NCBI RefSeq assembly: GCF_035594125.1
Contig: NC_087173.1
Location: 14,319,255-14,383,254 of the forward strand
Length of the DNA: 64,000 nucleotides
Direction of reading: 5' to 3'
From: Scylla paramamosain
Taxonomy: Eukaryota > Arthropoda > Malacostraca > Decapoda > Portunidae
Below, in pieces: positions 32,133 through 43,184 of the stretch. The notes below the pieces were generated by a model, which saw only the letters and a list, made by a program, of their open reading frames with translations, did not search any database and had not been told where the DNA came from. Numbering within the stretch: the first letter of the stretch is position 1; each line of letters begins with the position of its first letter. The position numbers and the translations under genes were made by a program.

Positions 32133-35100
32133 TCAGTATTGAGACAATAAATATTCTTTTAGTTTTATCTTAAAGATATTTACGCTTAATGAATTTTTTA
32201 TATGTGACAGGGTGCTATTCCATATTTTGGGACCTTTATACATTAGAGAGTGTTGGTAGAGAGTTAAGGTATGATGGGGAATCTGTAGAGAATGCCTGTA
32301 GCGTGTGGAGTGGTTATGAGTTAGGGTCAGGGTATTGTTGTTGTTGGAATTTATCAATTTGAACATGTATGATGCAATAGAGAAGTTTGATAAGTCAGAG
32401 AGTTGAAGGATTTTCATAGATTTAAAGAGTGGAGGTGTGTGTTGGAGGAAGTCACTATTAGTCATGATTCTAATAATTTTCTTGTGGAGGATGTTTAGAT
32501 TTTGTAGATGACATGGGTAGGTAGTGGACCAAATTGGATTACAGTAGGTTAAGTGTGGGTATATATGGGCATAATACATGATTTTCATAATTTCCACTGG
32601 AACAAAGTTTTTTATTTTCAGCAATAGAGCTATTGATCTAGATAATTTTAGGCAAAGGTTTGATATGTGATATTTAAAGGTAAGATTATTGTCAAATGTG
32701 ACTCCAAGAAATTTTGTCTTAGAAACTTGCGTGATATCTTTATCTAATATGGTAAGTCTAGGTAAGGGTTGGTATTTGGTGGTGGTATTTGTAAATAACA
32801 TGTAGAAAGTTTTAGCTGTGTTAATTGTTAGGTGATTTGCAAGACACCATTCAGAAAAGGCAGATAATTCTAGGTTGGCTCTGTAGATTAGGTCAGTGGG
32901 ATTATCACCAATCATGTACAAGGTGGAGTCATCAGCAAACTGTATAGTGTTGAAAGCAGTAGAGGCATTGCTGATATCGTTGATATATATCAGGAAAAGA
33001 ATAGGGCCTAAGATGCTACCTTGTGGCACGCCAAGATGTATAGGTTTGATGGTTGATTTAGAGTTACTGTAGGATGTAAAATGAGATCGGCCAGTTAAAT
33101 ATGATTTGAACCAATTTTCCACACAACCGCGAATACCATAGTGATGTAATTTGTCTATTAGAATGTTTGGGTCAACTGTGTCAAAAGCTTTGCTGAAATT
33201 AATGAAAATGGATATTATAGACTTATGTTTATTCAAGGCATCGTGTAGGTCAGAGGTAAACACATTTATAGCGTCAAAAGTATTTAGTCCGGGGCGGAAA
33301 CCAAATTGCCTATTATTTAAGAGTTTTTGTGAATTGAGGTAGTTCATGAGGAAGTTCTTCATAATGATTTCAAATATTTTAGAGAACACTGGTAAAATAG
33401 AGATTGGTCGGTAGTTTGAGATATTAGTTTTACTTCCTGATTTATGGATAGGGATAATTTTTGCCAGCTTGAATCTATTAGGGAAAACTCCATCTTTTAT
33501 TGAATCATTGAATAATTTTGAGAGTGGCTCTGCTAGAAGATTTTTGTTCTCTTTGATTATTTTCACAGGTATTTCATCCGTAGGGCATTTTTTATTTTTT
33601 AAGGCAGAAATAGCTTTTACTATGTCATTTCCTGTCACTATGGGAATATTCATGGAATTTAGGAAATTACCTCTGAGATAAGAAATGTGTGAGTTTTGAG
33701 CTCTAGGAAGCTGGGAGCTAAGTTGAGGTGCAATTTGTGAAAAATAGGTGTTGAATGCATTTGAAATTTCATGTGGAGTGTGTAGGACTGTGTCATTATA
33801 GTGTAGTGTGTGGGAGACCGTCTTGTTATTATTATTAATGTGTTCTATTTCAGTAATTAGTTCCCACACTTTTTTTGTGTTAAGTCTAAAATTTTCAAAC
33901 CTTTGTAGGTAATATTCAGATTTTTTGCGTTTTATTAAGTTATTTAGATAATTTCTGTAATGTTTGTAGTGGTCCATTGTAATTGACCCTAGTTTGTATA
34001 GTTTGTACAGCTGATATTTATGTTTTGTTGAATTTATTAACCCCTGTGTTAACCAAGGCTTACTTAGTCTTTTGGATGTGATAGTTTTGGTTATTTTGGG
34101 GAAGCAGGAATAGTATATTTTATATAATTTATCCAGGAATATGTCGCAGTTTGTGTTTGTGTCACTGCTAGTGAGGTAGAGATTCCAGTCTGTATTTGAT
34201 AGGGTCTGTGTGAATTTCAACCGATTTACTCTATTTTGTAGCCTAAAATCAACTTTGTGGTGAATATTGCACACTTTATCAGAGACTGGAATATTGATAA
34301 ACACTGGAAGGTGGTCACTGATAGGAAAGTGGAAAATTCCAGAAGAGACTGGTTCATTGAAGTTTGTCCAGACGTGATCCAATAAAGATGGGGCTGCAGT
34401 TGTATTTATGTCTGAAAATCTTGTTGGTCGAGATATATGTGGGAAGTAATTGTTTGATTGCATAGTTGTAATGAAAGAGTTAGTAGGAGGGTGTGACACA
34501 TGTTCAAAAAGGTTTATATTGAAGTCACCTATGAGTATATTCCTGTTGTTTGTGAAAAAGTTATTTGAAAGAAGATTATCAATATATGCATTAAATTCAT
34601 TTACTTTAGCATGTTTACTATTTGGTCTGTAAATACAAGAAACAGAGTAGGAGGTACTAGGTAGAATAATTTTCACACTACATAGTTCAGCATTTTCATC
34701 ACACATGCAAAAATCCTTAATAATTTCACTTTGTAGGTCAATATTTACATAAATTGCAACACCCCCACCTGGAGAGTATAAAGGCCTGTGAACATGATAT
34801 GACTTATAGCCATCAATTTCGTGAAGGTGAACATTATTTGCATTGAGCCAGGTTTCACTTATACATAAGATATCAGGGAGTTTGGGAAGAGATTTGATAA
34901 AAGAGATTACTTGGTCATAATTTTTGTTTAGTGAGCGGGCATTTATATGGAGAATATTGATATAGTCAGCGCTACTTCTTGGTATAACATTCATGTATGA
35001 GGTAAGGTCATGATAATTACAGATATCATCTAACTCAAGAGATAAGTACATGGAATTTATTATTTCTATGCCGATGCTATCAGATTCATTGTTGTCTTCT

Positions 35101-35147
35101 AAGTCGTTGAAAAGTGTATTGAGGAGATTCTCACTAGTAAAGTTCAT
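32133..35147 (-). CDS. LINE C ORF2: AP endonuclease plus reverse transcriptase, 1004 aa, intact
   Basis: Uninterrupted frame of 1004 codons from Met to stop. Residues about 60-290 form an apurinic-type endonuclease: ILHINARSLNKN, DILCISETWL, GGGVAIYVN, IYRPNSKH, ILIGDFNINLF and the catalytic SDHLPVFINI near residue 283. Residues about 500-790 form the RT: LAKIIPIHKSGSKTNISNYR, RQFGFRPGLNT, FINFSKAFDTVD, GVPQGSILGPILFLIYIND and the active-site FADDSTLYM, then KFLGVTFDNNL. No RNase H domain follows; the C-terminal third carries YCNPIWSTTYP. The product would nick target DNA and copy its RNA in the nucleus. Length is normal for a CR1/L2-type ORF2. All catalytic residues I can check are present, unlike the other LINEs here. 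Confidence 0.93.
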   Translation of the reverse strand: MNFTSENLLNTLFNDLEDNNESDSIGIEIINSMYLSLELDDICNYHDLTSYMNVIPRSSADYINILHINARSLNKNYDQVISFIKSLPKLPDILCISETWLNANNVHLHEIDGYKSYHVHRPLYSPGGGVAIYVNIDLQSEIIKDFCMCDENAELCSVKIILPSTSYSVSCIYRPNSKHAKVNEFNAYIDNLLSNNFFTNNRNILIGDFNINLFEHVSHPPTNSFITTMQSNNYFPHISRPTRFSDINTTAAPSLLDHVWTNFNEPVSSGIFHFPISDHLPVFINIPVSDKVCNIHHKVDFRLQNRVNRLKFTQTLSNTDWNLYLTSSDTNTNCDIFLDKLYKIYYSCFPKITKTITSKRLSKPWLTQGLINSTKHKYQLYKLYKLGSITMDHYKHYRNYLNNLIKRKKSEYYLQRFENFRLNTKKVWELITEIEHINNNNKTVSHTLHYNDTVLHTPHEISNAFNTYFSQIAPQLSSQLPRAQNSHISYLRGNFLNSMNIPIVTGNDIVKAISALKNKKCPTDEIPVKIIKENKNLLAEPLSKLFNDSIKDGVFPNRFKLAKIIPIHKSGSKTNISNYRPISILPVFSKIFEIIMKNFLMNYLNSQKLLNNRQFGFRPGLNTFDAINVFTSDLHDALNKHKSIISIFINFSKAFDTVDPNILIDKLHHYGIRGCVENWFKSYLTGRSHFTSYSNSKSTIKPIHLGVPQGSILGPILFLIYINDISNASTAFNTIQFADDSTLYMIGDNPTDLIYRANLELSAFSEWCLANHLTINTAKTFYMLFTNTTTKYQPLPRLTILDKDITQVSKTKFLGVTFDNNLTFKYHISNLCLKLSRSIALLLKIKNFVPVEIMKIMYYAHIYPHLTYCNPIWSTTYPCHLQNLNILHKKIIRIMTNSDFLQHTPPLFKSMKILQLSDLSNFSIASYMFKLINSNNNNTLTLTHNHSTRYRHSLQIPHHTLTLYQHSLMYKGPKIWNSTLSHIKNSLSVNIFKIKLKEYLLSQY

Positions 35148-35742
35148 GATATAGAAAGGGGAATTTAAGAAAGGCTAGTAGAAAAGGGGGCAAGTATGGG
35201 TAGCAGAGAGGGAGGAGGGAGTGGAAGGGATTTGGAAAAGTTTAAGGGAGAGGAAAGGAAGGATATGATAAGTAGAGATAGAGAAGAATAATCAAAGAAT
35301 AAGGAAATACATAATAAAAAATTAAAATAAAAATTAAATAAAAAGAAATTGGAAGGCTTACCAGGTATGTCATAAGAAGGGTGGAAGGTAGATTGCAAAA
35401 TGTTTGCAGAATTTGGTGATCAAAAGGATTAAGTTGATAAAACTATAAATGTTCAAGATATTGGCAAAGTAAAGATGATAGAATAAAGCTTCATACCCAA
35501 GATATTGGCAAAGTAATAGATAAATAGGCAAAGTAGTAGATGATAAAAGAAACTTTCATATGATGAAATCTAGAAAAAATTAAGATGAATAATAATAAGT
35601 TGGAGACATGCATAGGATATGACATATAAAATATATACACAGGAAAGGATAATGAATACATTATATATATAAATTAAATAGACATAAAGATATCTAGAAT
35701 GTTTGGTAGGAAATATTGCATCATGTTGAGTTGAGAGCACAT

Positions 35743-36537
35743 TTAAGACTGGGTCAGAACAGGATATTTATCTAGGAAAATGTTCAAAGACTGTTCAGTG
35801 GTTATCATGTGTTTTTGACTAGATGTTTTTAATTTAACAAAGATCTTTCCATCCCTTGTGTAGCACTGTTGGAAAAGCTCCTTGTTTTTTTTCCTGATAC
35901 CCCAAACTGTACTGAAGATATTGCGTCGTTTTGGAGTGAGACTTTCATTAATATAGAGGCTAGGTTTAACTTTTACACAGGCATCCATTATTTCTGCCTT
36001 CTTTGATCTATTTAGCAGCTTTACAATTATTGGTCTCTCTTTGTTTTGACTTTTTGAACCTAACCTGTGAGCAACATTGATGTCAGCATGACTTAAATTG
36101 ATGTGCAGATTATCTTTAACTGAATTCACAACAAGGTCAGTTGAGTTTTCATGGTTTTGTTCTCTGGGCAATGCAGGACCACTAATTATTATAGTATCTC
36201 TTTCATATTGTTCTACATCATCTAGTTGATTTTCAAGTTTACTGACTGTATCCTCAAGTGAGGTCACTTTGTCCTGCAACTTTTCAATTTTTTCATCTTT
36301 TTCCTTGGAAAGAATAGACAGAGCTTTCACTATTGTGTTCACTATCACTTTACCTTCTTCGGACAGACGAGCAATGTCACTGGAGATGAAGTCAAGGATG
36401 TTTGTTGTGGGTGCTTGTCCCATGGCTTGAGTTGGTGTCTTGACCATCTCGGCTATGGCTGTCCCCTGCTTCTGTCCAACTGGAGTAGATACCACAGCTG
36501 CTACGTCAGACCCTGCCGCACTCCTTGTTTGCACCAT
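35743..36537 (-). CDS. LINE C ORF1: coiled-coil RNA-binding protein, 264 aa, intact
   Basis: Open frame of 264 codons. The N-terminal 75 residues are Ala/Thr/Gln-rich. Residues about 80-115 form a heptad coiled coil (KIEKLQDKVTSLEDTVSKLE). The region from about 115 to 250 has the layout of an L1-type ORF1 RNA-binding domain: DTIIISGPALP, INVAHRLGSKSQNKERPIIV, LLNRSKKAEIM, NIFSTVWGIRKKNK, DGKIFVKL. It would trimerise and package the element's RNA. It lies 595 bp upstream of ORF2 on the same strand. The family assignment is by pattern only. Confidence 0.85.
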   Translation of the reverse strand: MVQTRSAAGSDVAAVVSTPVGQKQGTAIAEMVKTPTQAMGQAPTTNILDFISSDIARLSEEGKVIVNTIVKALSILSKEKDEKIEKLQDKVTSLEDTVSKLENQLDDVEQYERDTIIISGPALPREQNHENSTDLVVNSVKDNLHINLSHADINVAHRLGSKSQNKERPIIVKLLNRSKKAEIMDACVKVKPSLYINESLTPKRRNIFSTVWGIRKKNKELFQQCYTRDGKIFVKLKTSSQKHMITTEQSLNIFLDKYPVLTQS

Positions 36538-36844
36538 TTAGCTTGCGAGAATCCAAGTAGTAGACTACGTGCAGGTATAATGGAGTAAACAGGTACAGGG
36601 GCGAATCTGCGACGAGCCGGGGTTTGTTTACGTTTGGCAAATATTGTTGGAACAGTCCAGCGGCGGAGGCAGGGGACTTGTTTTGCTGGCTTATTCTTCC
36701 TTCACATCCTTCTATGTACTGGTTCTTGTATGGATCTTATGGCGGAGACATACCCGGAGCAGCCCGTAATGGTTCTTGGATAATAAGCGGGTGTAGCAAG
36801 CAGAAAAAATGTGGAAAGTGAGGAGCTCCAAGGCACACGTGTGG

Positions 36845-37152
36845 AACACATCACCAGGATAAGGGTGTGTGTTAACACAGCACTTCACAGCACAGAAGGC
36901 ACAGCACAAATCATTTACGTGCACATCCATGAAAAGAAAAGGATTAAAAGTAGACTGTGCAACTCCCAGCCAGTATACTGTGTGGGGATGCCTGTGGAAG
37001 AATACACATGCTTCAGAATGGTTTGGGAAATAGCAATGAGGATGAACAAAAAGCAGCACAAGATGGATAGCTGGTCTCCTCACACCCTTGTCTCTGGTAC
37101 ACAGCAGTCCCTGACTCCCCCAATCCCACATGGGGCAGCCCAGACAAGGTGT

Positions 37153-37219
<67 letters not shown>
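36845..37219 (+). repeat. Dispersed/duplicated segment R3 (left copy) and (CA)n
   Basis: GACTGTGCAACTCCCAGCCA, GTATACTGTGTGGGGAT and CACACCCTTGTCTCTGGTA match 43,185-43,490 in the same order. It follows the 5' end of LINE C. A 71-bp (CA)n closes it at 37,149-37,219. The open frame across it is not supported by homology to any family. Confidence 0.7.
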
Positions 37220-37221
<2 letters not shown>

Positions 37222-37765
37222 TTCATCTTGGCTGAAAGTAACTAGTGGTGTCCCATAGGAGTCAGTGTTGGGACCAATAATGTTTGTAATACATGTAAAT
37301 AACAAACAAAGAAATAGTTATATGAACTTATTTGCAGATGATGCTAAGCTGATGAGAAGAGTAGAAAATGTAAATGACTGTATGGTACTGCTAGAAGATT
37401 CAAATAAGATGGAGTAAATATTGGCAAATGGAATTCCATTTAAGTAAATGTAAAGTAATAGAGTTTGGTAAGAGAATACAATATACAATATTATTATGAT
37501 ATGGATGGTATGGTTAAAAAAAATCAAAAGAGGAAGTGGATTTAGGAGTAACAGTCACTGAAAATTTGACTTCGGACAGACACACTAATAAAATTACTGG
37601 AGAGATGATGAATTTGTTAAAAAGAGTAAGAATGGCATTCTCATATTTGGATGAAGGAATGATAAAAAAGGTGTTGATTTCCAAGATAAGACCAAGGCTG
37701 GAATATGAGGCAGTGGTGTGGTCTCCTCATACAAAGAGGAATATTATAAAATTAGGAAACACAAC
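37220..37765 (+). mobile_element. LINE A3, RT 3' part, 5'-truncated
   Basis: Plus-strand family A. WLKVTSGVP then a stop in place of the glutamine of the motif, SVLGPIMFVIHVN, the catalytic NLFADDAKLMRRVEN near 37,330, and RPRLEYEAVVWSPHTKRN near 37,690-37,740. Starts immediately after (CA)n and ends where element E begins. Inactive. Confidence 0.85.
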
Positions 37766-37989
37766 AAGTACTACAAAGAACATCCAAACTAAGATAAGAA
37801 CATTGCAAGGATATATGCACTAACAACAACACAAATGAAGAATGGAAAAAAAATTGAAAAACAAAAGAGAAAAATGAATCAACAACAGAAGAATAAACTA
37901 CATTTTTCTTGACACTTTTGGGAGACAGAGTGAAGAAATGGTACCTAAAGTAAAATGAATGAAAATAAAGTAGAGAAAAACAGCACAAA

Positions 37990-38267
37990 CGAATAACAAA
38001 CTGTGACGCGTGCCAACGTAGATACACAGAAAACTGAACAGCAAAACTATTTAAAAGAGACAAACCCAAAGGCAGCATGTTTAGCAGCAACAGAGCTAAA
38101 AGAAGAAAACCAGACTAACAATAACTGCAATATTAGGGGAAGAGACAGGACTGCCAAAGGAGAAGGAGGTGTAATGATAATGACAAGAAATGAGATGAAG
38201 ACAAAAATAATGAAATATGGGGAAGGAAAAGCAGAAATGGTAAGTGTTAACTTGATGGTAATAACAC
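37990..38267 (+). mobile_element. LINE E (family A relative), endonuclease 5' part
   Basis: Open frame with KETNPKAACLAATELKEENQ and GEGGVMIMTRNEMKTKIM, corresponding to the 'P.V.VLCETK' and 'GG..I..K' endonuclease blocks of family A. Interrupted at about 38,268 by the 5'-truncated B3. Continues at 39,145. Confidence 0.75.
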
Positions 38268-39144
38268 TTCTGACTTCTGATCTTTCTAAAATTTCTGATT
38301 GGGGCAGAGCAAACTTGGTATTGTTCAATGCCTCAAAAACTCAATTCCTCTATCTATCAACTCAACACAACCTTCCAGACAACTATCCCCTCTTCTTCGA
38401 TGACACTCAACTGTCCCCCTCTTCTACATTGAACATCCTCGGTCTGTCCTTTACTTATAATCTGAATTGGAAACTTCACATTTCATCTCTACCTAAAACA
38501 GCTTCTATGAAGTTAGGTGTTCTGAGACGTCTCCACCAGTTTTTCTCACCCACCCAGCTGCTAACTCTGTACAAGGGTCTTATCCGTCCATGTATGGAGT
38601 ATGCTTCACATGTCTGGGGGAGTTCCACTCATACTGCTCTTCTAGACAGGGTGGAATCAAAAGCTTTTCATCTCATCAACTCCTCTCCTCTAACTGACTG
38701 TCTTCAGCCTCTCTCTCACCGCTGCAATATTGCATATCTAGCTGTCTTCTACCGCTATTTTCATGCTAATTGATCTTCTGATCTTGCTAACTGCATGCCT
38801 CCCCTCCTTCCGCGGCCTCGCTGCACAAGACTTTCTTCTTTCTCTCACCCCTGTTCTGTCCACCTCTCTAACGCAAGAGTCCCACCTCTCTAACGCAAGA
38901 GTTAACCAGTATTCTCAATCATTCTTCCCTTTCTCTGGTAAACTCTGGAACTCCTTGCCTGCTTCTGTATTTCCACCTTCCTATGACTTGAATTCCTTCA
39001 AGAGGGAGGTTTCAAGACACTTATTGATCAATTTTTGACCACTGCTTTGACCGTTTTATGGGACTGGCATTTCAGTGGGCATTTTTTTTATTAGATTTCT
39101 GTTGCCCTTGGCCAGTGTCCTTCCTACATAAAAAAAAAAAAAAA
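38268..39144 (+). mobile_element. LINE B3, 5'-truncated, nested in LINE E
   Basis: Plus-strand family B 3' part with poly(A) at its end. [39 protein letters not shown] and LLTLYKGLIRPCMEYASHVW are in one frame up to about 38,770. A second frame has LWNSLPASVFPPSYDLNSF. A 24-bp tandem duplication (CCACCTCTCTAACGCAAGAG twice, from 38,857) breaks similarity to other copies. Confidence 0.88.
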
Positions 39145-40582
39145 ACCATATACAACCCAAAACAAACTCTTGGAGCAAGGAAGACCGTGAGAAAGTAACA
39201 GAAGATACCATTCAGTACTTAAGTAAATTAATCAAAAACAGTAAATGAGAATTATTGGTTGGTGACTTCAACTGCTAAGAAATGAACCAGGAAACGTTCG
39301 AGGCAGGAGGAAACGAGACTGCACGTGGAGAAAGACTTCTGAAGGTGACTATGGAAAACACAGTGATGCAATGGGTGACTGAAAATACAAGATAGAGGGG
39401 AGACGACAAACCAACAAGACTTGGCCAAACATTAATGAAAGGAATCCACCCAACTAAAGAATCAAGACATGCGTGTCCCTCGGAAAAAAGTGACCATGCA
39501 CCAATGGAAAGAGAGGCCAACGGTGACGTCAGTGAAGAGGATGAAGCACACAAAGAAAACAGGAGAAAATATGGCACAGTGAATACAGAGCATCTTAAGA
39601 GACTGTTTGAGCCAATGGACTGGAGAAAGCTGAAGAGAGTAAATGAGGTGCAAGATGAGCATGGCATTTTTATGGAACTAGATGAGGCAGCAGTGAATAC
39701 ATGTGTCCCAGTGTACAAACCTAAAGAAAGAGGAAGACAAGCGTGGTTCAATGCAAGAAGTGGAACAGCAAAGAAAACAAGAGGCCAAGCATGTATAACA
39801 ATGAAAAGAAATGGAAATCAAACAAATAAAGAGGACTTTAAGATATCAAGAAATAAAAATGTGAAAATAAGGCGAGAGGAAGAGAAAGGATAAGAAAAGG
39901 ATTTAATTGTGAAGTGCAAGGAAGAACCAAAACTGTTCTACAGATTCATAAATAGAAAAAAAATAAACTAAAAGAAAAAAATAGAAAGGTTGAAGGATGG
40001 ACATGAAACATATGAAGAACCAAAAGACACGACTGATTGAATTGCTAACTGAATTGCTAAACAAAAAGTACCAGCAAGTTTTGACAGAAGAATCAGAATT
40101 TAAAGAACCACAAGACAAGAAGACAGAAAAGCAAATGTGGGAAACTACAGCAATGAAAGAAGTAGTTTATAGAATGATGGAGGAACTGGAAAAGCAACAG
40201 GACCAGATGGAGTGAACCAGCACATGACATAATGAAGTGCTCACCATCAACGGGAAGAGTGCCCGAGGAATGCAAGAAAATGTGCATTGTGCCAGTTTAT
40301 AAAAGTGGAAAGAAAGAAGAGCCACTAGACTGTAGACCAGTATCACTTACCAGCACAGTATGGAAGGTCTGTGAAAAACTGAGAGAAGCACTGGACAGAA
40401 GTTGTAGAAAGACACAATATATATAACAGAAAAACAGTACAGCTTTAAACAAAAAGCAATCATATGTAACCAACCTGATGAACTTCTATTCAAGAGTGAC
40501 TGACATAACACAGGAGAGGGATGGATGGGCAAACTGTGTGTATTTACATCTGAAAAAGTTTTTGGCAATGTTCTCCAAAAGT
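39145..40582 (+). mobile_element. LINE E, rest of endonuclease to RT start
   Basis: Continues the frame broken by B3: PKTNSWSKEDREKVTEDT, ELLVGDFNC, DKPTRLGQ, SEKSDHAPM (endonuclease), then the linker with KCKEEPKLFYRFINRK near 39,910-39,960 and RT start (ATGPDGV near 40,200, SLTSTVWKVCEK near 40,345-40,380, SYVTNLMNFYSRV near 40,450-40,495). Stops and frameshifts abound. Cut off at 40,582 by B4. A-rich strand, unlike neighbouring B copies. No downstream remainder found past B4. Confidence 0.8.
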
Positions 40583-42712
40583 TTTTTTTTTTTTTATTTT
40601 TATGTAGGAGGGACACTGGCCAAGGGCAACAAAAAAAATCCAATAAAAAAAATGCCCACTGAGATGCCCGTCCCATAAAAGGGTCCAAAGCAGTAGTCAA
40701 AAATTGAAAGATAAGCATTTTGAAACCTCCCTCTTGAAGGAATTCAAGTCATAGGAAGGTGGAAATACAGAAGCAGGCAGGGAATTCCAGAGTTTACCAA
40801 AGGAATGAATGATTGAGAATGCTGGTTAACTCTTGCATTAGAGAGGTGGACAGAATATGGGGTGAGAGAAAGAAGAAAGTCTTGTGCAGCAAGGCCGCAG
40901 GAGGAGGGGAGGCATGCAGTTAACAGGATCAGAAGAGCAGTTAGCATGAAAATAGCGGTAGAAGACAGCTAGAGATGCAACATTGTGGCGATGAGAGAGA
41001 GGCTGAAGACAGTCAGTTAGAGGAGAGCTGACGACAAAAAGCTTCTGATTCCACAATGTCTAAAAGAGCAGTATGAATGGAAGCCACCAAGACATGTGAA
41101 GCATACTCCATATATGGACAGATAAGGCCCTTGTACAGATTTAGCAGCTGGGGGGGGGTGAGAAAAACTGGAGGAGACATCTCAGAATACCTAACTTCAT
41201 AGAAGCTATTTTAGCTAGAGATGAGATGTGAAGTTTCTAGTTTAGATTAATAAGAAAAAGAGAGACCAAGGGTGTTCATGTTCAATGTAGAAGTGGGGGA
41301 CAGCTGAGTCATTGAAGAAGAGGGGATAGTTGTCTGGAAGGTTGTGTTGAGTTGATAGATGAATGAATTGAGTTTTTGAGGCATTGAACAATACCAAGTT
41401 TGCTCTGCCCCAATCAGAAATTTTAGAAAGATCAGAAGTCAGGCATTCTGTGGTTTCCCTGCATAAACTGTTTGCTTCCTGAAGGGTTTGACATCTACGA
41501 AAAGACGTGCAAAAGTGCAGGGTGGTATCATCAGCATAGGAGTGGATAGGACAAGAAGTTTGGTTTAGAAGGTCATTAATGAATAATAAGAGAGTGGGTA
41601 ACAAGACAGAACCCTGAGGAACACCACTGTTAATAGATTTAGGAGAAGAACAGTGACCGTCTACCACAGTAGCAATAGAATGGTGAGAAAGGAAACTTGA
41701 GATGAAGTTACAGAGAGAGGGATAGAAGCCATAGGAGGGTAGTTTGGAAATCAAAGCTTTGTGTCAGACTCTATCAAAAGCTTTTGATATGTCCAAGGCA
41801 ACAGCAAAAGTTTCACCAAAATCTCTAAAAGAGGATGACCAAGACTCAGTAAGGAAAGCCAGATCACTAGTAGAGTGGCCTTGACAGAATCCATACATAA
41901 TGATCAGATAGAAGGTTGTAAAGTGATAGATGTTTAAGAATCTTTCTGTTGAGGATAGAATCAAAAACTTTAGATAGGCAGGAAATTAAATCAACAAGAC
42001 ATAGTTTGAGGGATTAGAACAGTCACACTTTTTAGGAACAGGCTGAATGTAGGCAAACTTCCAGCAAGAAGGAAAGGTAGATGTTAACAGACAGAGTTGA
42101 GTTTGACTAGGCAAGGTGCAAGCACGGAGGCACAGTTTTTGAGAACAATAGGAGGGGGGGTACCCCATCAGGTCCATAAGCCTTCTGAGGGTTTAACATC
42201 ATTGCGAAGAATTTTAATAGGTAGTAGTAGTAGTAGTAGTAGTAGTAGGAGGGTGGAGGAGAGAGAGGAACAAGCCTTGAATCGTCCAAGGTAGACTTTT
42301 TAGCAAAGGTCTGAGCAAGGAGTTCGGCTTTAGAGACTGATGTGATAGCAGTGGTGCCATCTGGTTGAAATAAAGGAGAGAAAAAAGAAGCAAAGTTATT
42401 GGAAATGTTTTTTGGCTAGTTGCCAGAAGTCATGAGGGTAGTTAGATCTTGAAAGATTTTGACACTTTCTGTTAATGAAGGAGTTTTTGGCTAGCTGGAG
42501 AACAGATGTGGCATGACTTCGGGAAGAAATATAAAGCATATGAGATTTTGGGGATGAAAGGTTCAAATACCTTGTGTAAGCCACCTTTCTATCATGTATA
42601 GCACAAGAACAGGTCGTGTTGAACCAAGGTTTGGAAGGTTTAGGTCGAGAATAAAAGTGAGAGATATATGCCTCCATGCCAGACACTATCACCTCTGTTA
42701 TACACTCAGCAC
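40583..42712 (-). mobile_element. LINE B4, 5'-truncated
   Basis: Minus-strand family B with poly(A) (poly(T) at 40,580-40,598 on plus). It keeps the catalytic SYADDTTLHF (about 41,545-41,515) and SGVPQGSVLLPTL, and has DPRKAYGPDGVPP-like sequence near 42,180. The 5' end lies in the linker after the endonuclease (GMEAYISHFYSRPKPSKPWF near 42,680). A (TAG)n array at 42,217-42,249 lies in the RT linker. Inactive. Confidence 0.88.
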
Positions 42713-42715
42713 ACA

Positions 42716-42930
42716 GTCAGATTAAAAAACTGAGCATCGCATCTTCAGAGCATGTGTGTGATGACAACTTGCCAGTTTTTGATGCCTCCCATTGCAGCAA
42801 GTCAAGCATCAGAGCTTTGGTCTGTGGGCTTTACAATTCATCATTTCTTTCTTTCTTTTTCTTTCTTTTTTTTTTTTTGCAGTGCAAACTTTTCCACCAC
42901 TTTGTGGAATTTTCCCTCTGTTACATGACA
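42716..42930 (+). other. Unrecognised stretch with an open frame
   Basis: The frame QIKKLSIASSEHVCDDNLPV, then FDASHCSKSSIRALVCGLYN is open through a pyrimidine run. No family is recognised. It lies between LINE B4 and the minus-strand exon and may be old transposon sequence. Confidence 0.2.
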
Positions 42931-43006
42931 TGACAATTAAAAACTTTCAGATTTTGGAATTTTGGGCAGAGAATTCTCAATTGTGCCAACAAAATACAGT
43001 ACTCAC

Positions 43007-43106
43007 CTGAACCACCTGTCAGTCACAAGGCTCCCAGTGAGGTGTGATTGTTCCTGAGTCATGGAAGTCTCCCAAGGTTTCTTCCACTTGCTCTCCGTGT
43101 TACCAC
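43007..43106 (-). CDS. Minus-strand exon of an unrecognised gene
   Basis: On the minus strand, GTTTTCCCTGCAG precedes a 100-bp segment ending GGTTCAG|GTGAGT, both splice sites near consensus. Only one phase is open: GNTESKWKKPWETSMTQEQS, then HLTGSLVTDRWF. The other two phases have stops. A diverged copy at 31,090-31,188 has a stop and no donor. Family not recognised. The upstream exon must donate one base; the candidate at 49,399-49,464 ends in phase 0, so it is not the direct neighbour. Confidence 0.55.
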
Positions 43107-43184
43107 CTGCAGGGAAAACGCACACATTAATACTCCTGCTGCTCGATACATGTTTGACTCACAACTTAGTCTAGAATTTAACCA

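Larger units (their letters stand above)
31638..36600 (-). mobile_element. LINE C, apparently complete two-ORF non-LTR retrotransposon
   Basis: About 5 kb on the minus strand: a short 5' leader (about 36,600-36,538), ORF1 (36,537-35,743), a 595-bp spacer, ORF2 (35,147-32,133), and a 3' UTR of about 0.5 kb. It ends at 31,669-31,638 in AATAAAGTG followed by three tandem TTTAAAGTG units. Termini made of short tandem repeats rather than poly(A) are typical of CR1/L2-like LINEs. Both ORFs lack stops or frameshifts. The exact 5' end and target-site duplication were not determined. It interrupts a host segment whose uninterrupted counterpart is at 43.0-43.5 kb (inference). Confidence 0.85.

Noticed and set aside
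36811..37245. A 144-codon protein gene
   Set aside because: The sequence is a diverged repeat (R3) with a non-coding counterpart at 43.2-43.5 kb that has stops, and the frame runs into (CA)n.
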